DNA of 29,524 nt from DASZGI01 sp035938995. GTDB lineage: Bacteria; Actinomycetota; Actinomycetes; Streptomycetales; Catenulisporaceae. The notes beneath the pieces were generated by a model. It was not told where the DNA came from, made no database searches, and saw only the letters and a list, made by a program, of their open reading frames with translations. Where the stretch lies: positions 1 through 29,524 of the forward strand of contig NZ_DASZGI010000256.1 of NCBI RefSeq assembly GCF_035938995.1, given 5' to 3'. Made by a program: the position numbers and the translations under genes. Below are positions 21,807-29,524 of this stretch, piece by piece. Each line of letters starts with the position of its first letter. The stretch's first letter is position 1.

Positions 21807-23114
21807 GTGCCTACCCCGACCCGACCCGCTGGGCGGGACGACGGCCGTGCCACCGCTGCCGTCACCCGCGGAAAACTTCCGAAGACCGAAGCCGCGCGTG
21901 TGGCGGACGGCGGTCGGCGCACGGCCAGCGCCGGCGCCGTGCTGCGCGCGGTGCTGGAGAACGGCCCGATCGCCCGCAGCACGATCGCCCGGATCACGGG
22001 GCTGTCGCCCGCCTCGGTGACCGGCCACTGCGCGGAACTGGCACAGGCCGGTCTGCTGCGCGAACTGCCGGATCAGGTGCGGTCCAACGGGATCGGCCGA
22101 CCGCACGTCCCCGTCGACCTCGACGTCTCGCGCCACATAGTCGCCGCCGTGCACATCGCCGTGCCGATGACCACCACGGCGCTGCTCGACCTTCGCGGCC
22201 GGGTGCTCGCTCGTCGCCGGACGCCGCACGAGTCGGCCGATCCCGGTCACGTCCTGGAGTGTGCCGCCCGCGGCGTGGCCACCTTGTGCGCGCAGTACGA
22301 CAGCGACGCCCGGCCGCTGGGCATAGGAGTGGCAACCGGCGGGTGGGTCGAACCCGAATCCGGGACGGTGATGGACCATCCGCGGCTCGGCTGGTCCCGC
22401 GTCCCGGTGCGGGACTGGTTGAGCGAGCGCACCGGCCTGCCGGTCCGCGTGGACGGGCATTCCCGGGCCCTTCTGCACGGTGAGATGCTGTTCGGCGGGG
22501 CACGTCACGCCGACGGTGTGCTGCACGTGTTCGCGGGCAATGTGGTCGAGGCCGCGTTCGCCACCCGGGGCGCGGCGCACTACGGATCTCGCGCGCAGGC
22601 CGGAGTGATCGCGCACCTGCCCGTCGAGGGTAGCCGCGAACCGTGCTCCTGCGGCCGGGTCGGCTGCCTGGAGGCCACCGTTTCGGAAGAGACTCTGGCC
22701 AGATGTGCCTATCAGCGGCGTCTCATCGCCGCGCCGGATTTCCGACTGCTGCTCGAAGCCGCGCGTGCGGGCAGCCGCGCCGCGGTGGATCTGTTCGTCG
22801 AACGCTCGCGGCTGCTCGGGCGCGCAGTGGCGACGCTGATGGACGTCGTAGGCCCGGAACTCGTGGTCGTGACCGATGCCGTGCTGCCGGCCCTTCCGGC
22901 TGCTCTCGCGGCCTTGCGCGGCATCGTGCGGGAGAGCGCGCGGATGGTCTGCGATGTCGACAGAGCACTGATTCCCACCGCGTTCCCCGGCGCCGTGCTG
23001 GAGACGGCCGGCGGCGCGGTGATCCTGGACTCGCTCTACCGCGACCCGTGGGGATTCGGGGAGCGGATTACTTCAGAAAGTTGCAATGTTGACACCCCGG
23101 GTCCAGGGCCGTGA
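21807..23114 (+). CDS. ROK-family transcriptional regulator
   Basis: 435 residues. An N-terminal winged helix (about 40-90: AVLRAVLENGPIARSTIARI, then GLSPASVTGHCAELAQAGLL) is followed by a ROK/ASKHA domain with IGVATGGWV as phosphate-loop-like strand and the zinc motif CSCGRVGCLE. GTG 21807 has GGAGA 8 nt upstream and precedes the conserved region. ROK repressors normally sense sugars or sugar phosphates. Here the gene sits between two Cys leader peptides and directly upstream of an organosulfur operon, as known for some actinobacterial sulfonate operons, so it probably controls that operon. The ligand is unknown. Its 3' end abuts the second leader ORF (2 nt). Confidence 0.85.
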   Translation: MPTPTRPAGRDDGRATAAVTRGKLPKTEAARVADGGRRTASAGAVLRAVLENGPIARSTIARITGLSPASVTGHCAELAQAGLLRELPDQVRSNGIGRPHVPVDLDVSRHIVAAVHIAVPMTTTALLDLRGRVLARRRTPHESADPGHVLECAARGVATLCAQYDSDARPLGIGVATGGWVEPESGTVMDHPRLGWSRVPVRDWLSERTGLPVRVDGHSRALLHGEMLFGGARHADGVLHVFAGNVVEAAFATRGAAHYGSRAQAGVIAHLPVEGSREPCSCGRVGCLEATVSEETLARCAYQRRLIAAPDFRLLLEAARAGSRAAVDLFVERSRLLGRAVATLMDVVGPELVVVTDAVLPALPAALAALRGIVRESARMVCDVDRALIPTAFPGAVLETAGGAVILDSLYRDPWGFGERITSESCNVDTPGPGP

Positions 23115-23116
23115 CC

Positions 23117-23206
23117 ATGGAAGGCATGGACCGACACCACGTCAACCTGGTCAAGCGCCGGGTCATCGACCTGATGCGCGTCGGCCGTTCCTTCTGTCGC
23201 CGGTAG
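23117..23206 (+). CDS. Cys-containing regulatory leader peptide 2 (29 aa)
   Basis: A 29-codon ORF (an internal ATG at 23126 would give 26) between the ROK gene and the importer operon. Its tail reads RRVIDLMRVGRSFCRR, the same R-x-x-D-x-x-R-V-x-x-x-x-C plan as leader 1. Cys27 is near the end, where stalling would matter. No clear ribosome site precedes either ATG, and coupling to the end of the ROK gene is possible. It probably sets importer expression according to cysteine supply. Confidence 0.65.
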   Translation: MEGMDRHHVNLVKRRVIDLMRVGRSFCRR

Positions 23207-23405
23207 CCGACCGGAATTGTCGGGCCGCACTCGCGCGGCCGATCCCCGCTGAATGAACCGCGTGGGCGCAGCGCGCCCGCGACGCTTCGCCCTGCCGCAA
23301 CACGCTGATCGACATTTCGCATTTCGCTCCCGCGCGTGCACTCGCATTCACGTGTTCGCCGCGCGGCGATGGCGTATGCCCGGCTACCGAAACGAGGACA
23401 AACCC
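23207..23405 (+). promoter_or_regulatory. Structured 199-nt untranslated region before the importer operon
   Basis: It follows leader 2 and holds several GC hairpins. The clearest are GGCCGC (23223-23228) with GCGGCC (23235-23240), and a bulged stem of about nine pairs at about 23258-23282. These could form the attenuator read out by the leader. No open frame in it has coding signs. Confidence 0.4.
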
Positions 23406-24488
23406 ATGCCTGCCGCCCTGCCTTCTGCCCGTGATGAACGTCCCGGCCTCGATCGAAGACTGCTGCTGCGTTCGGTGCTCGCTACCGGCGCAGCTCTGGG
23501 ATTGAGCTCCTGCGCCACGCGCGCATCCGGCGGTGCGACGCTCGCCGCCGACGCTGCGCTGCCGAAATCCGTGCCGACCGGCTCGAGCCTGTCCATCGCC
23601 TCCGCTCTCGGCGAGTTGCAGCTGGAACTGGAGCTGTCCGGCCTCATCGGCTCCCTGCCGTTCAATGTCTCCGGCTGGCCGAACCTGGGCGCCGGACCCG
23701 ACGTGCTCGCCGCGTTCCGCGCCGGTTCGCTCGATGTCGGAGTCAATGCGGGAATACCGCCGATCGAGGCCCACAACCAGGGCTACGAGACCCGGATCGT
23801 CGCCATCAACCTGACGCGGTCGCCGACGTACGTGTTCGCCACTAAGCCGCACAGCACCATCGAGTCGGTCGCCGACTTCCGCGGCAAGAGCCTGGCATTC
23901 TCTCAGGGGCAAGCGCAGGGCGTCGTACTTCTGCGGGCGCTCAAGCAGGCGGGGATCTCCTATCAGGATGTCAAGCTGGTCAACCTGACCAGCGACCAGT
24001 TCCTTGTGGCGCTCGAGGCCGGCCAGGTGGACATCGCGCCGCTGCCGGTTACTCAGCTGCCTAATTACCTCAACAGTTACGGCAAAGACGGCGCGCACGC
24101 CGTCGACACGAATGTGGTCGATTTCCTGACGCTGCTGTGGGCGCCCACTTCGGTGCTGCAAGACGCCGCGAAAGCCGCGGCCATCGCCGCCTTCGTCCCG
24201 ATCTGGGCCAAGGCCACCGTCTGGGTGTATGAGCACCCGGACGAGTGGGAGCAAGACTTCTACGTAAAGACACAGAGCATCACGGCGGCTCAGGCCAAAA
24301 GCGTGGTGCAGCTGAGCCCCAAGCCGTGGTTCCCGCAGCGGTGGGACTCGGCCATCACCTGGGAGCAGCAGACCGTCGAACTGCTCGCGCAGGGCGGATT
24401 CATCAAGTCCTTCGACGCGTCCGTGCTCTTCGACCGCCGGTTCGAGTCCCTGGCCGCCGCCGCGGTCCCGGCGACGTACCGGAGTTGA
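23406..24488 (+). CDS. Tat-exported lipoprotein, sulfonate/nitrate-type ABC substrate-binding protein
   Basis: 361 residues. R17-R18 in LDRRLLLRSVL followed by a hydrophobic stretch and lipobox LSSC (C36) give a twin-arginine lipoprotein anchored outside the membrane. The mature part is an SsuA/TauA-type periplasmic-binding fold: DVLAAFRAGSLDVGVNAGIP, SVADFRGKSLAF, and ALEAGQVDIAPLPV. ATG 23406 was chosen over the longer frame because ACGAGGAC lies 8 nt upstream and the signal begins there. It delivers an organosulfur compound to the permease encoded next; which one cannot be read from the sequence. Confidence 0.85.
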   Translation: MPAALPSARDERPGLDRRLLLRSVLATGAALGLSSCATRASGGATLAADAALPKSVPTGSSLSIASALGELQLELELSGLIGSLPFNVSGWPNLGAGPDVLAAFRAGSLDVGVNAGIPPIEAHNQGYETRIVAINLTRSPTYVFATKPHSTIESVADFRGKSLAFSQGQAQGVVLLRALKQAGISYQDVKLVNLTSDQFLVALEAGQVDIAPLPVTQLPNYLNSYGKDGAHAVDTNVVDFLTLLWAPTSVLQDAAKAAAIAAFVPIWAKATVWVYEHPDEWEQDFYVKTQSITAAQAKSVVQLSPKPWFPQRWDSAITWEQQTVELLAQGGFIKSFDASVLFDRRFESLAAAAVPATYRS

Positions 24489-24493
24489 TCGCC

Positions 24494-25345
24494 GTGGCAG
24501 ACACCGCTTTGACAGACGCCGTAATCTGCCCCGTCGCGGCGTTGCCCGATGTCGGTACGCGCCATCGGGTCCGTAGGCTCGGCCCCGGCAAACGCATCCC
24601 CTTCGCCCGCGGCATCGGTCCGCTGATCCTGCTCGCCGTGTGGTCGCTGGCCAGCGCGACCGGGCGGCTCGACCCCCGCGTACTGCCCGCGCCCTGGTCC
24701 GTGGTGGACACCGGATGGCAGTTGTGGCAGGCCGGAACACTCGGCCCCGACCTGGCGATCTCGCTCCAGCGCGCGGCCGAAGGCTTCGCCGTCGGGCTCA
24801 CCGCCGGCGTCGTGCTCGCGCTGCTGGCCGGGCTCAGCCGGGTCGGCGCCGCCCTGATCGACGGCAACGTCCAGATCAACCGCGCGCTGCCGATCCTCGG
24901 CATGATCCCGCTGTTCATCCTCTGGCTGGGCATCGGGGAGACCTTCAAGATCTCGATCATCGCGATCGCCGTGTACATCCCGATCTACATCAATCTCTCC
25001 GCCGCGCTGTCCGCGATCGACCGGCGGTACGTCGAACTCGCCGAAACCCTCGGGCTGACCCGCTGGGAGTTCCTGCGGCAGGTCGTCGTGCCCGGCGCGC
25101 TGCCCGGCTTCTTCACCGGCCTGCGCCTCGGGGTGACCAGCGCGTGGCTCGCCCTGGTCGTGGTCGAGGAGGTCAACGCCACCAGCGGCCTGGGTTACCT
25201 GATGTACCAGCAGGCCACTTACGGGCTGATCGACAGCGTTGTGGTGGGCCTGGCCATCTACGGGATCTGGGGCTTCACCTCCGATCTGATCGTCCGCCTC
25301 GTCGAAAGGAGGGCACTGTCATGGCGGCGCACTCTGGACAGCTGA
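24494..25345 (+). CDS. SsuC-type ABC transporter permease
   Basis: 283 residues, about six membrane helices (from IGPLILLAVWSLAS). The ATPase-docking EAA loop is clear: ELAETLGLTRWEFLRQVVVP. GTG 24494, with GGAG 9 nt upstream, starts 5 nt after the binding-protein stop; a TTG overlapping that stop is an alternative. The last 25 bases overlap the ATPase gene, so the three importer genes are tightly coupled. Imports the ligand captured by the lipoprotein. Confidence 0.87.
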   Translation: MADTALTDAVICPVAALPDVGTRHRVRRLGPGKRIPFARGIGPLILLAVWSLASATGRLDPRVLPAPWSVVDTGWQLWQAGTLGPDLAISLQRAAEGFAVGLTAGVVLALLAGLSRVGAALIDGNVQINRALPILGMIPLFILWLGIGETFKISIIAIAVYIPIYINLSAALSAIDRRYVELAETLGLTRWEFLRQVVVPGALPGFFTGLRLGVTSAWLALVVVEEVNATSGLGYLMYQQATYGLIDSVVVGLAIYGIWGFTSDLIVRLVERRALSWRRTLDS

Positions 25346-26160
25346 GCCCCAGGCCGCCCGCTGTCGTCATCAGCGGCCTTAACCGCGGCTTCGAGTCGCG
25401 CACCGTGCTGCGCGACATCCACCTGCAAATCCCGCAGGGCCAGTTCGTCGCCCTGGTCGGGCGCAGCGGCTCGGGTAAGTCCACCCTGCTGCGCGCGCTC
25501 GCCGGCATCGACCACGGAGTCACCGGCGACGGTGAGATCCGGGCGCCGCAGCGCGTGTCCGTGGTCTTTCAGGACTCCCGCCTGCTGCCCTGGCGCCGGG
25601 TGCTGGCCAACGTGCTGCTCGGTCTGCCCCGCCGCGGACCCCAGGCCGGTCAGGCCGCGGACCGCGCCCGCGCCGCGCTCGCCGAGGTCGGGCTCGCCGG
25701 GCGGGAGGACGCCTGGCCCAACCAGCTCTCCGGCGGCGAGGCCCAGCGCGCCGCGCTGGCCAGGTCGCTCGCCCGGGAGCCGGAACTGCTGCTGGCCGAC
25801 GAGCCCTTCGGCGCACTCGACGCGCTGACCCGGATCCGGATGCAAACCCTGCTGCGGGACCTGTGGCAACGGCACTGGCCCACGGTGCTGCTGGTCACCC
25901 ACGACGTGGACGAGGCGGTGCTGCTCGCCGACCGCGTACTCGTGCTCGACGACGGCCGGCTCGGCCTCGACCTGCCGATCGAACTGCCGCACCCGCGCTC
26001 CGGGCGCGACCCGCGCCTGGTCGGCTACCGGCAGCGGCTGCTCGCCGCGCTCGGCGTGCCGGACGACGCGCCGGAAGCATCGCGCACGCCCGAACGGCCG
26101 GACGATCCCGGCCTCGACCCCGACACCGAGCAAGCCGCGATCCTGGAGGAAGTGGCCTGA
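25321..26160 (+). CDS. SsuB/TauB-type ABC transporter ATPase
   Basis: 279 residues. Walker A GRSGSGKST, Q-loop VFQDSRLLPW, signature LSGGEAQRAALA, Walker B LLLADEPFGALD and the H-loop LLVTHD are all intact. The start ATG has GGAGGG 9 nt upstream and lies inside the permease gene end. A C-terminal acidic extension of about 35 residues (DDPGLDPDTEQ) goes beyond the usual SsuB length. It energises uptake through the adjacent permease. Its stop TGA shares one base with the next ATG. Confidence 0.9.
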   Translation: MAAHSGQLSPRPPAVVISGLNRGFESRTVLRDIHLQIPQGQFVALVGRSGSGKSTLLRALAGIDHGVTGDGEIRAPQRVSVVFQDSRLLPWRRVLANVLLGLPRRGPQAGQAADRARAALAEVGLAGREDAWPNQLSGGEAQRAALARSLAREPELLLADEPFGALDALTRIRMQTLLRDLWQRHWPTVLLVTHDVDEAVLLADRVLVLDDGRLGLDLPIELPHPRSGRDPRLVGYRQRLLAALGVPDDAPEASRTPERPDDPGLDPDTEQAAILEEVA

Positions 26161-27512
26161 TGAGCAGAACCCTGCATCTCAACGCGTTCCTGATGAGCAC
26201 CGGCCACCACGAGGCGTCCTGGCGCCTGCCGGAGAGCGACCCGCGCGCGAACACCGACATCGAGCACTACAAGGCACTGGCGCGCACCGCGGAGCGCGGC
26301 ACCTTCGACTCGCTGTTCCTCGCCGACAGCCCCGCGCTGTGGGGCGACGTCGCCCGGCGCCCGGCCGGGGTGATCGAGCCGCTGACACTGCTCACCGTGC
26401 TCTCGACCGTGACGGAACACATCGGCCTGATAGCCACCGCGTCGACGTCGTACAACTCTCCGTACAACCTGGCCCGCCGATTCGCCTCGCTGGACCACGT
26501 GAGCGGCGGCCGCGCCGGCTGGAACATCGTCACCACCGCCGGCCCCGCGGCGGCACGCAACTTCGGCCTCGACGACGCCCCCGCGCACGCCGAACGCTAC
26601 GAGCGCGCCGCCGAATTCACCGAGGTCGCCCTGAAACTGTGGGACAGCTGGGCGGAGGACGTCTACGTCGGAGACAAGAACCTCGGCGTGTGGGGCGACC
26701 AGCGCAAGGTCCGCCCGCCGCAGCACCAGGGACGGTTCTTCTCGGTCGAAGGCGCGCTCAACATCCCGCGCTCGCCGCAAGGCCATCCGCTGCTGGTGCA
26801 GGCCGGATCATCGCAGGACGGCAAGAACTTCGCCGCCCAGCACGCCGAAGCCGTCTTCACCGCGCAGCAGACCTTCCCGGAGGCGGCGGCCTTCTACACC
26901 GATCTCAAGGCTCGTACGCTCGCCACGGGCCGAAACCCCGACCACATCAAGATCCTGCCGGGCCTGGTACCGGTCATCGGATCGACCGAGGCCGAAGCCC
27001 GGGAGCGGGACGCGGAACTTGAAGAGCTGATCACCTACGAGCACGGGCAAGAGACGCTGTCCGAGCTGCTTCAGCTGCCAATCGAGCTGCTGGATCTCGA
27101 CGCGCGACTCCCGGAAGACCTCCCACAGCCCGCGCTGATCAACGGAGCGCAGAGCCGGTACGAACTCATCGTCGAGCTGGCCCGCAGGGACAAACTCACG
27201 GTGAGAGAGCTGATCGGAAGGCTCGGTGGCGGCCGCGGTCACCGCACCTTCGCGGGCACCCCGGAGCAGGTCGCCCGCGAGATCGAGTTCTGGTTCGCGG
27301 GCGGCGCGGCGGACGGCTTCAACATCATGCCGCCGGTGCTGCCGTCCGGCCTGGATCTGTTCGTCGACCACGTCGTGCCGATCCTGCGCCGCCGGGGCTT
27401 GTTCCGCACCGAATACGTCCCCGGCGAGACCCTGCGCGCACGCTACGGCCTGCCGCGGCCCGTCAGCCGCCGCTTCGTCGCTGCCTCCCTTGACCCCATA
27501 CACGTGAACTGA
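26160..27512 (+). CDS. NtaA/SnaA/DszA-family FMNH2-dependent monooxygenase
   Basis: 450 residues, the normal size of this luciferase-like branch. Family marks: LHLNAFLMSTGHHEASWR at the N-terminus, FDSLFLADSPAL, TASTSYNSPYNLARRFASLD, SGGRAGWNIVTT, and the C-terminal ADGFNIMPPVLPSGLDLFVD. The ATG at 26160 overlaps the ATPase stop. These enzymes take reduced FMN from a separate reductase and oxidise N-, S- or C-S compounds. With the importer and TauD-like gene, desulfurisation of an organosulfur substrate is the likely role. It is not SsuD, which is shorter and lacks the N-terminal block. Confidence 0.88.
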   Translation: MSRTLHLNAFLMSTGHHEASWRLPESDPRANTDIEHYKALARTAERGTFDSLFLADSPALWGDVARRPAGVIEPLTLLTVLSTVTEHIGLIATASTSYNSPYNLARRFASLDHVSGGRAGWNIVTTAGPAAARNFGLDDAPAHAERYERAAEFTEVALKLWDSWAEDVYVGDKNLGVWGDQRKVRPPQHQGRFFSVEGALNIPRSPQGHPLLVQAGSSQDGKNFAAQHAEAVFTAQQTFPEAAAFYTDLKARTLATGRNPDHIKILPGLVPVIGSTEAEARERDAELEELITYEHGQETLSELLQLPIELLDLDARLPEDLPQPALINGAQSRYELIVELARRDKLTVRELIGRLGGGRGHRTFAGTPEQVAREIEFWFAGGAADGFNIMPPVLPSGLDLFVDHVVPILRRRGLFRTEYVPGETLRARYGLPRPVSRRFVAASLDPIHVN

Positions 27513-27540
27513 GTCCTGCACACCGAAAGAGGTATTCGCC

Positions 27541-28497
27541 ATGACCGCCACCGTTTCCGACATATCCGCCTCCGACGTCTCCACTCCCGTCCGCCTCGAC
27601 ATCCGGAAAGTCACCGCCCGCATCGGCGCCCGCGTCTCCGGCGTCGACATCACCCGCGAGCTCGATCAGGCGACAGTCGCCGCGATCCGAGCCGCCCTCA
27701 ATGAGCACAAGGCCCTGGTCTTCGACGCCACCGGCCTGGACGACGAGGGCCAACAGCGCTTCGTGCGGCACTTCGGCGACCTGACCACCGCGCACCCCAC
27801 GGTGCCCGCGCTCGACGGCGCGCCCAACATCCTGCCGGTGGACAGCGAGCGCGGCGGCCGTGCCAACCACTGGCACACCGACGTCACATTCGTGGTCAAC
27901 CCGCCGCAGGCCAGCACCCTGCGCAGCATCGTCATCCCGCCGTACGGCGGCGAGACGCTGATCGCGAACGCCGGCGCCGCCTACCAGGACCTGCCCGAGG
28001 CGCTGCGCGCCTTCGCCGAGACCCTCACGGCGGTGCACACCAACGTCTACGACTACGCAGTCGCCGGGCACACGCCGAGCGACGAGCACGAGGAACGGCG
28101 GAAGGTGTTCACCTCGATCGAGTTCGAGACCGCGCACCCGGTGGTGCGCGTGCACCCGCTGACCGGCGAGCGCGGCCTGTTCATCGGCGGCTTCGCGCAG
28201 CGCATCGTCGGACTCTCGGCGGGCGAGTCCCGCAAGATCCTCGACATCCTCCAGGCGTATGTCACCCGCCCGGAGAACGTCCTGCGCTGGCGCTGGTCGC
28301 CGAACGAGTTGATGCTGTTCGACAACCGGATCACCCAGCACTACGCGATCGACAACTACGACGACCTGCCGCGCCGCCTGCACCGGGTGACCGTCGCGGG
28401 CGACGTACCGGTCGGCGTGAACGGCGAGCCGAGCTATGTCATCAAGGGCGACGCCTCGCACTACACGACTGTCGCAGAGGCCGCGGCCGCCGCCTGA
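27541..28497 (+). CDS. TauD/TfdA-family 2-oxoglutarate-dependent dioxygenase
   Basis: 318 residues. The iron triad is H112-x-D114 (HWHTDVTF) and H267 (RITQHYAID); R282 (LHRVTV), 15 residues after the distal His as in TauD, binds 2-oxoglutarate. N-terminal IGARVSGVDITREL is typical. AAGAGG lies 10 nt before the ATG. The family hydroxylates taurine, alkyl sulfates, alkylsulfonates or 2,4-D; here release of sulfite or sulfate from an imported compound fits. It stands beside a flavin-dependent monooxygenase, so the operon offers two oxidative routes. Confidence 0.9.
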   Translation: MTATVSDISASDVSTPVRLDIRKVTARIGARVSGVDITRELDQATVAAIRAALNEHKALVFDATGLDDEGQQRFVRHFGDLTTAHPTVPALDGAPNILPVDSERGGRANHWHTDVTFVVNPPQASTLRSIVIPPYGGETLIANAGAAYQDLPEALRAFAETLTAVHTNVYDYAVAGHTPSDEHEERRKVFTSIEFETAHPVVRVHPLTGERGLFIGGFAQRIVGLSAGESRKILDILQAYVTRPENVLRWRWSPNELMLFDNRITQHYAIDNYDDLPRRLHRVTVAGDVPVGVNGEPSYVIKGDASHYTTVAEAAAAA

Positions 28498-28543
28498 CCG
28501 GGCGGATCCTCGGCGGCGGTCCTTCTTCAACACACCCCAGATC

Positions 28544-28582
28544 GTGCCCCGGTCGGCGTCGGCGCGCCGCCGGCCGGGGCAC
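28544..28582 (+). terminator. Strong intra-operon hairpin between dioxygenase and FMN reductase genes
   Basis: A 15-bp stem with one G-T pair (28544-28558 with 28568-28582) and a 9-nt loop in the 162-nt gap. No T-tract. It may lower reductase expression relative to upstream genes or mark a processing site. Confidence 0.55.
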
Positions 28583-28659
28583 CGGGCCGCCGCCGGGCAC
28601 CGTCCCGTCCGTCTCATCCCCTCGAGCCGCGCCGTCGGACCGGCGAAGTGAGGATCCTC

Positions 28660-29208
28660 ATGGCAAAGAACCCCGCGAATCAGTTATCTTCCACAATTCC
28701 CACCCCGCGGGTAGGCGTGGTGGTGGGCAATCCGAAGCCTGCTTCGCGCACCTTTCAAGCCGCCCGGTACCTCGCTGAACAGCTCACCGGCGTCTCACCG
28801 GACCCGGCCGTCGACTTGGCGGCGTTCGGCGCCGGCCTGCTGGACTGGTCGGACGCGGAGGTCGCCGACACCGTCGAGACTGTCGCAAGCCTCGATCTCG
28901 TCGTCTTCGCCAGCCCGACCTACAAGGCGTCGTTCACCGGCCTGCTCAAGCTCTTCCTCGACCGATTCCCGTCGAACGCGCTGGACGGCGTGGTGGCGGT
29001 GCCGCTGATGCTGGGCGCGGGGCCGGGGCACGCGCTCGCCCCCGAGGTCTTCCTCAAGCCGGTGCTCGCCGAACTCGGCGCGACGCTGCCCACCCGCGCG
29101 CTCTACGTGCTCGACGGCTCATACGACGACCCTGCCGCGTACGAGCCCTGGCTCACAGCCTCGCGCGACCACGTCGCCGCCGCAGTGCGCCCGGTAGGTG
29201 CCGCGTGA
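28660..29208 (+). CDS. NAD(P)H-dependent FMN reductase (SsuE/MsuE-like)
   Basis: 182 residues, flavodoxin-like fold. FMN phosphate loop VVVGNPKPASRTFQAA and the signature ASPTYKASFTGLLKLFLD are clear, both as in SsuE-type reductases. ATG 28660 with GTGAGG 6 nt upstream is preferred over GTG 28648, which has no ribosome site. It supplies FMNH2 to the monooxygenase encoded at 26160. Its TGA overlaps the next GTG. Confidence 0.88.
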   Translation: MAKNPANQLSSTIPTPRVGVVVGNPKPASRTFQAARYLAEQLTGVSPDPAVDLAAFGAGLLDWSDAEVADTVETVASLDLVVFASPTYKASFTGLLKLFLDRFPSNALDGVVAVPLMLGAGPGHALAPEVFLKPVLAELGATLPTRALYVLDGSYDDPAAYEPWLTASRDHVAAAVRPVGAA

Positions 29209-29524
29209 CGATCGTCACCACCGAGGAGGCCTTGGATCCGGCCACGCTGCGCAGGGTGTTCGGAGCTTTCCCGACCGGCGTGACCGCGCTCGCCGCGCTG
29301 GTCGACGGCGTACCGGTCGGGATGGCGGCCAACTCGTTCACCTCGGTCTCGCTCGATCCGCCGCTGGTGTCCGTGTGCGTGGCCACCGCCTCCGCGACCT
29401 GGCCCTCGCTGCGCCGGGCGAACCGCATCGGTGTCAGTGTCCTGAGTCACCGGCAGGAGACGGCGAGCCGTCAACTGGCCGCACGCGGCATCGACCGGTT
29501 CGCCGGCCTGCCCTGGTATCCGAC
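29205..29524 (+). CDS. Flavin reductase (HpaC/NtaB-type split barrel), 3' partial
   Basis: GTG at 29205 overlaps the preceding stop as GTGA. The 106 codons visible read RRVFGAFPTGVTALAALVDG, then ANSFTSVSLDPPLVSVCV and NRIGVSVLSHRQE, the N-terminal half of the flavin-reductase-like domain that partners NtaA/SnaA/DszA monooxygenases. The gene continues beyond the window. With the SsuE-like protein this gives the operon two flavin reductases of different folds. Confidence 0.87.
   Translation, partial: MTIVTTEEALDPATLRRVFGAFPTGVTALAALVDGVPVGMAANSFTSVSLDPPLVSVCVATASATWPSLRRANRIGVSVLSHRQETASRQLAARGIDRFAGLPWYP

Noticed and set aside
23163..24740. Minus-strand open frame of 525 codons opposite the substrate-binding protein
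   Set aside because: Shadow frame; the plus strand has the Tat signal, lipobox and binding-protein motifs.

Overview
The window is very GC-rich with near-uniform G/C third codon positions. It has GTG starts, 4-bp stop/start overlaps, a eukaryote-type Ser/Thr kinase, Tat lipoproteins and ROK and IclR regulators. This points to a filamentous soil actinomycete (Streptomycetales or Catenulisporales type); the species cannot be told from the sequence. No tRNA, rRNA, CRISPR array or insertion sequence was seen.

Layout. (1) 1-7985: the 3' part of a large secreted beta-helix polysaccharide-active protein; an SRPBCC protein; a group A FAD monooxygenase; a secreted S53 (sedolisin) peptidase; and a universal stress protein. 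(2) 8094-11749: a decaying aromatic-acid locus. An intact benzaldehyde-type dehydrogenase sits beside a frameshifted 4-hydroxybenzoate 3-hydroxylase (pobA) and a divergent IclR regulator that has lost its DNA-binding domain and carries an in-frame amber codon. A possible MaoC-like remnant lies on the other side. (3) 11911-17330, all minus strand: the most interesting region, a compact candidate RiPP cluster. Its order is asparagine synthetase-like enzyme, a 27-codon peptide gene ending GGRYKWAE, strong hairpin, cytochrome P450, MFS exporter (GTGA-coupled to the P450) and GNAT acetyltransferase. The synthetase gene and the peptide gene have nearly identical promoter regions: paired 7-bp repeats 11 bp apart, the same -10 spacing, and the same distance (82/83 bp) to the start codon. 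(4) 17356-19838: a receptor-type Ser/Thr kinase coupled to a second membrane protein with an extracellular domain. (5) 20169-21376: a small secreted beta-rich protein, a 17-bp triple repeat and a pyridoxamine-phosphate-oxidase-like protein. (6) 21467-29524: a sulfur-scavenging locus. It holds a promoter, a Cys-containing leader peptide with overlapping hairpins, a ROK regulator, a second Cys-containing leader peptide, an SsuABC-type importer, an NtaA/SnaA/DszA-type flavin monooxygenase, a TauD-type dioxygenase, an FMN reductase and the start of a flavin reductase.

How the parts may work together. In region 3 the P450 would cross-link aromatic residues of the peptide (a Tyr-x-Trp pair is present). 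The synthetase-like enzyme would amidate or macrolactamise a carboxylate, the GNAT may acylate, and the MFS protein would export. This is inference from gene order, promoter sharing and residue content. In region 6 the importer takes up an organosulfur compound, the two oxygenases release sulfite and the reductases supply reduced flavin, probably switched on by cysteine or sulfur shortage through the leader peptides and the ROK protein.
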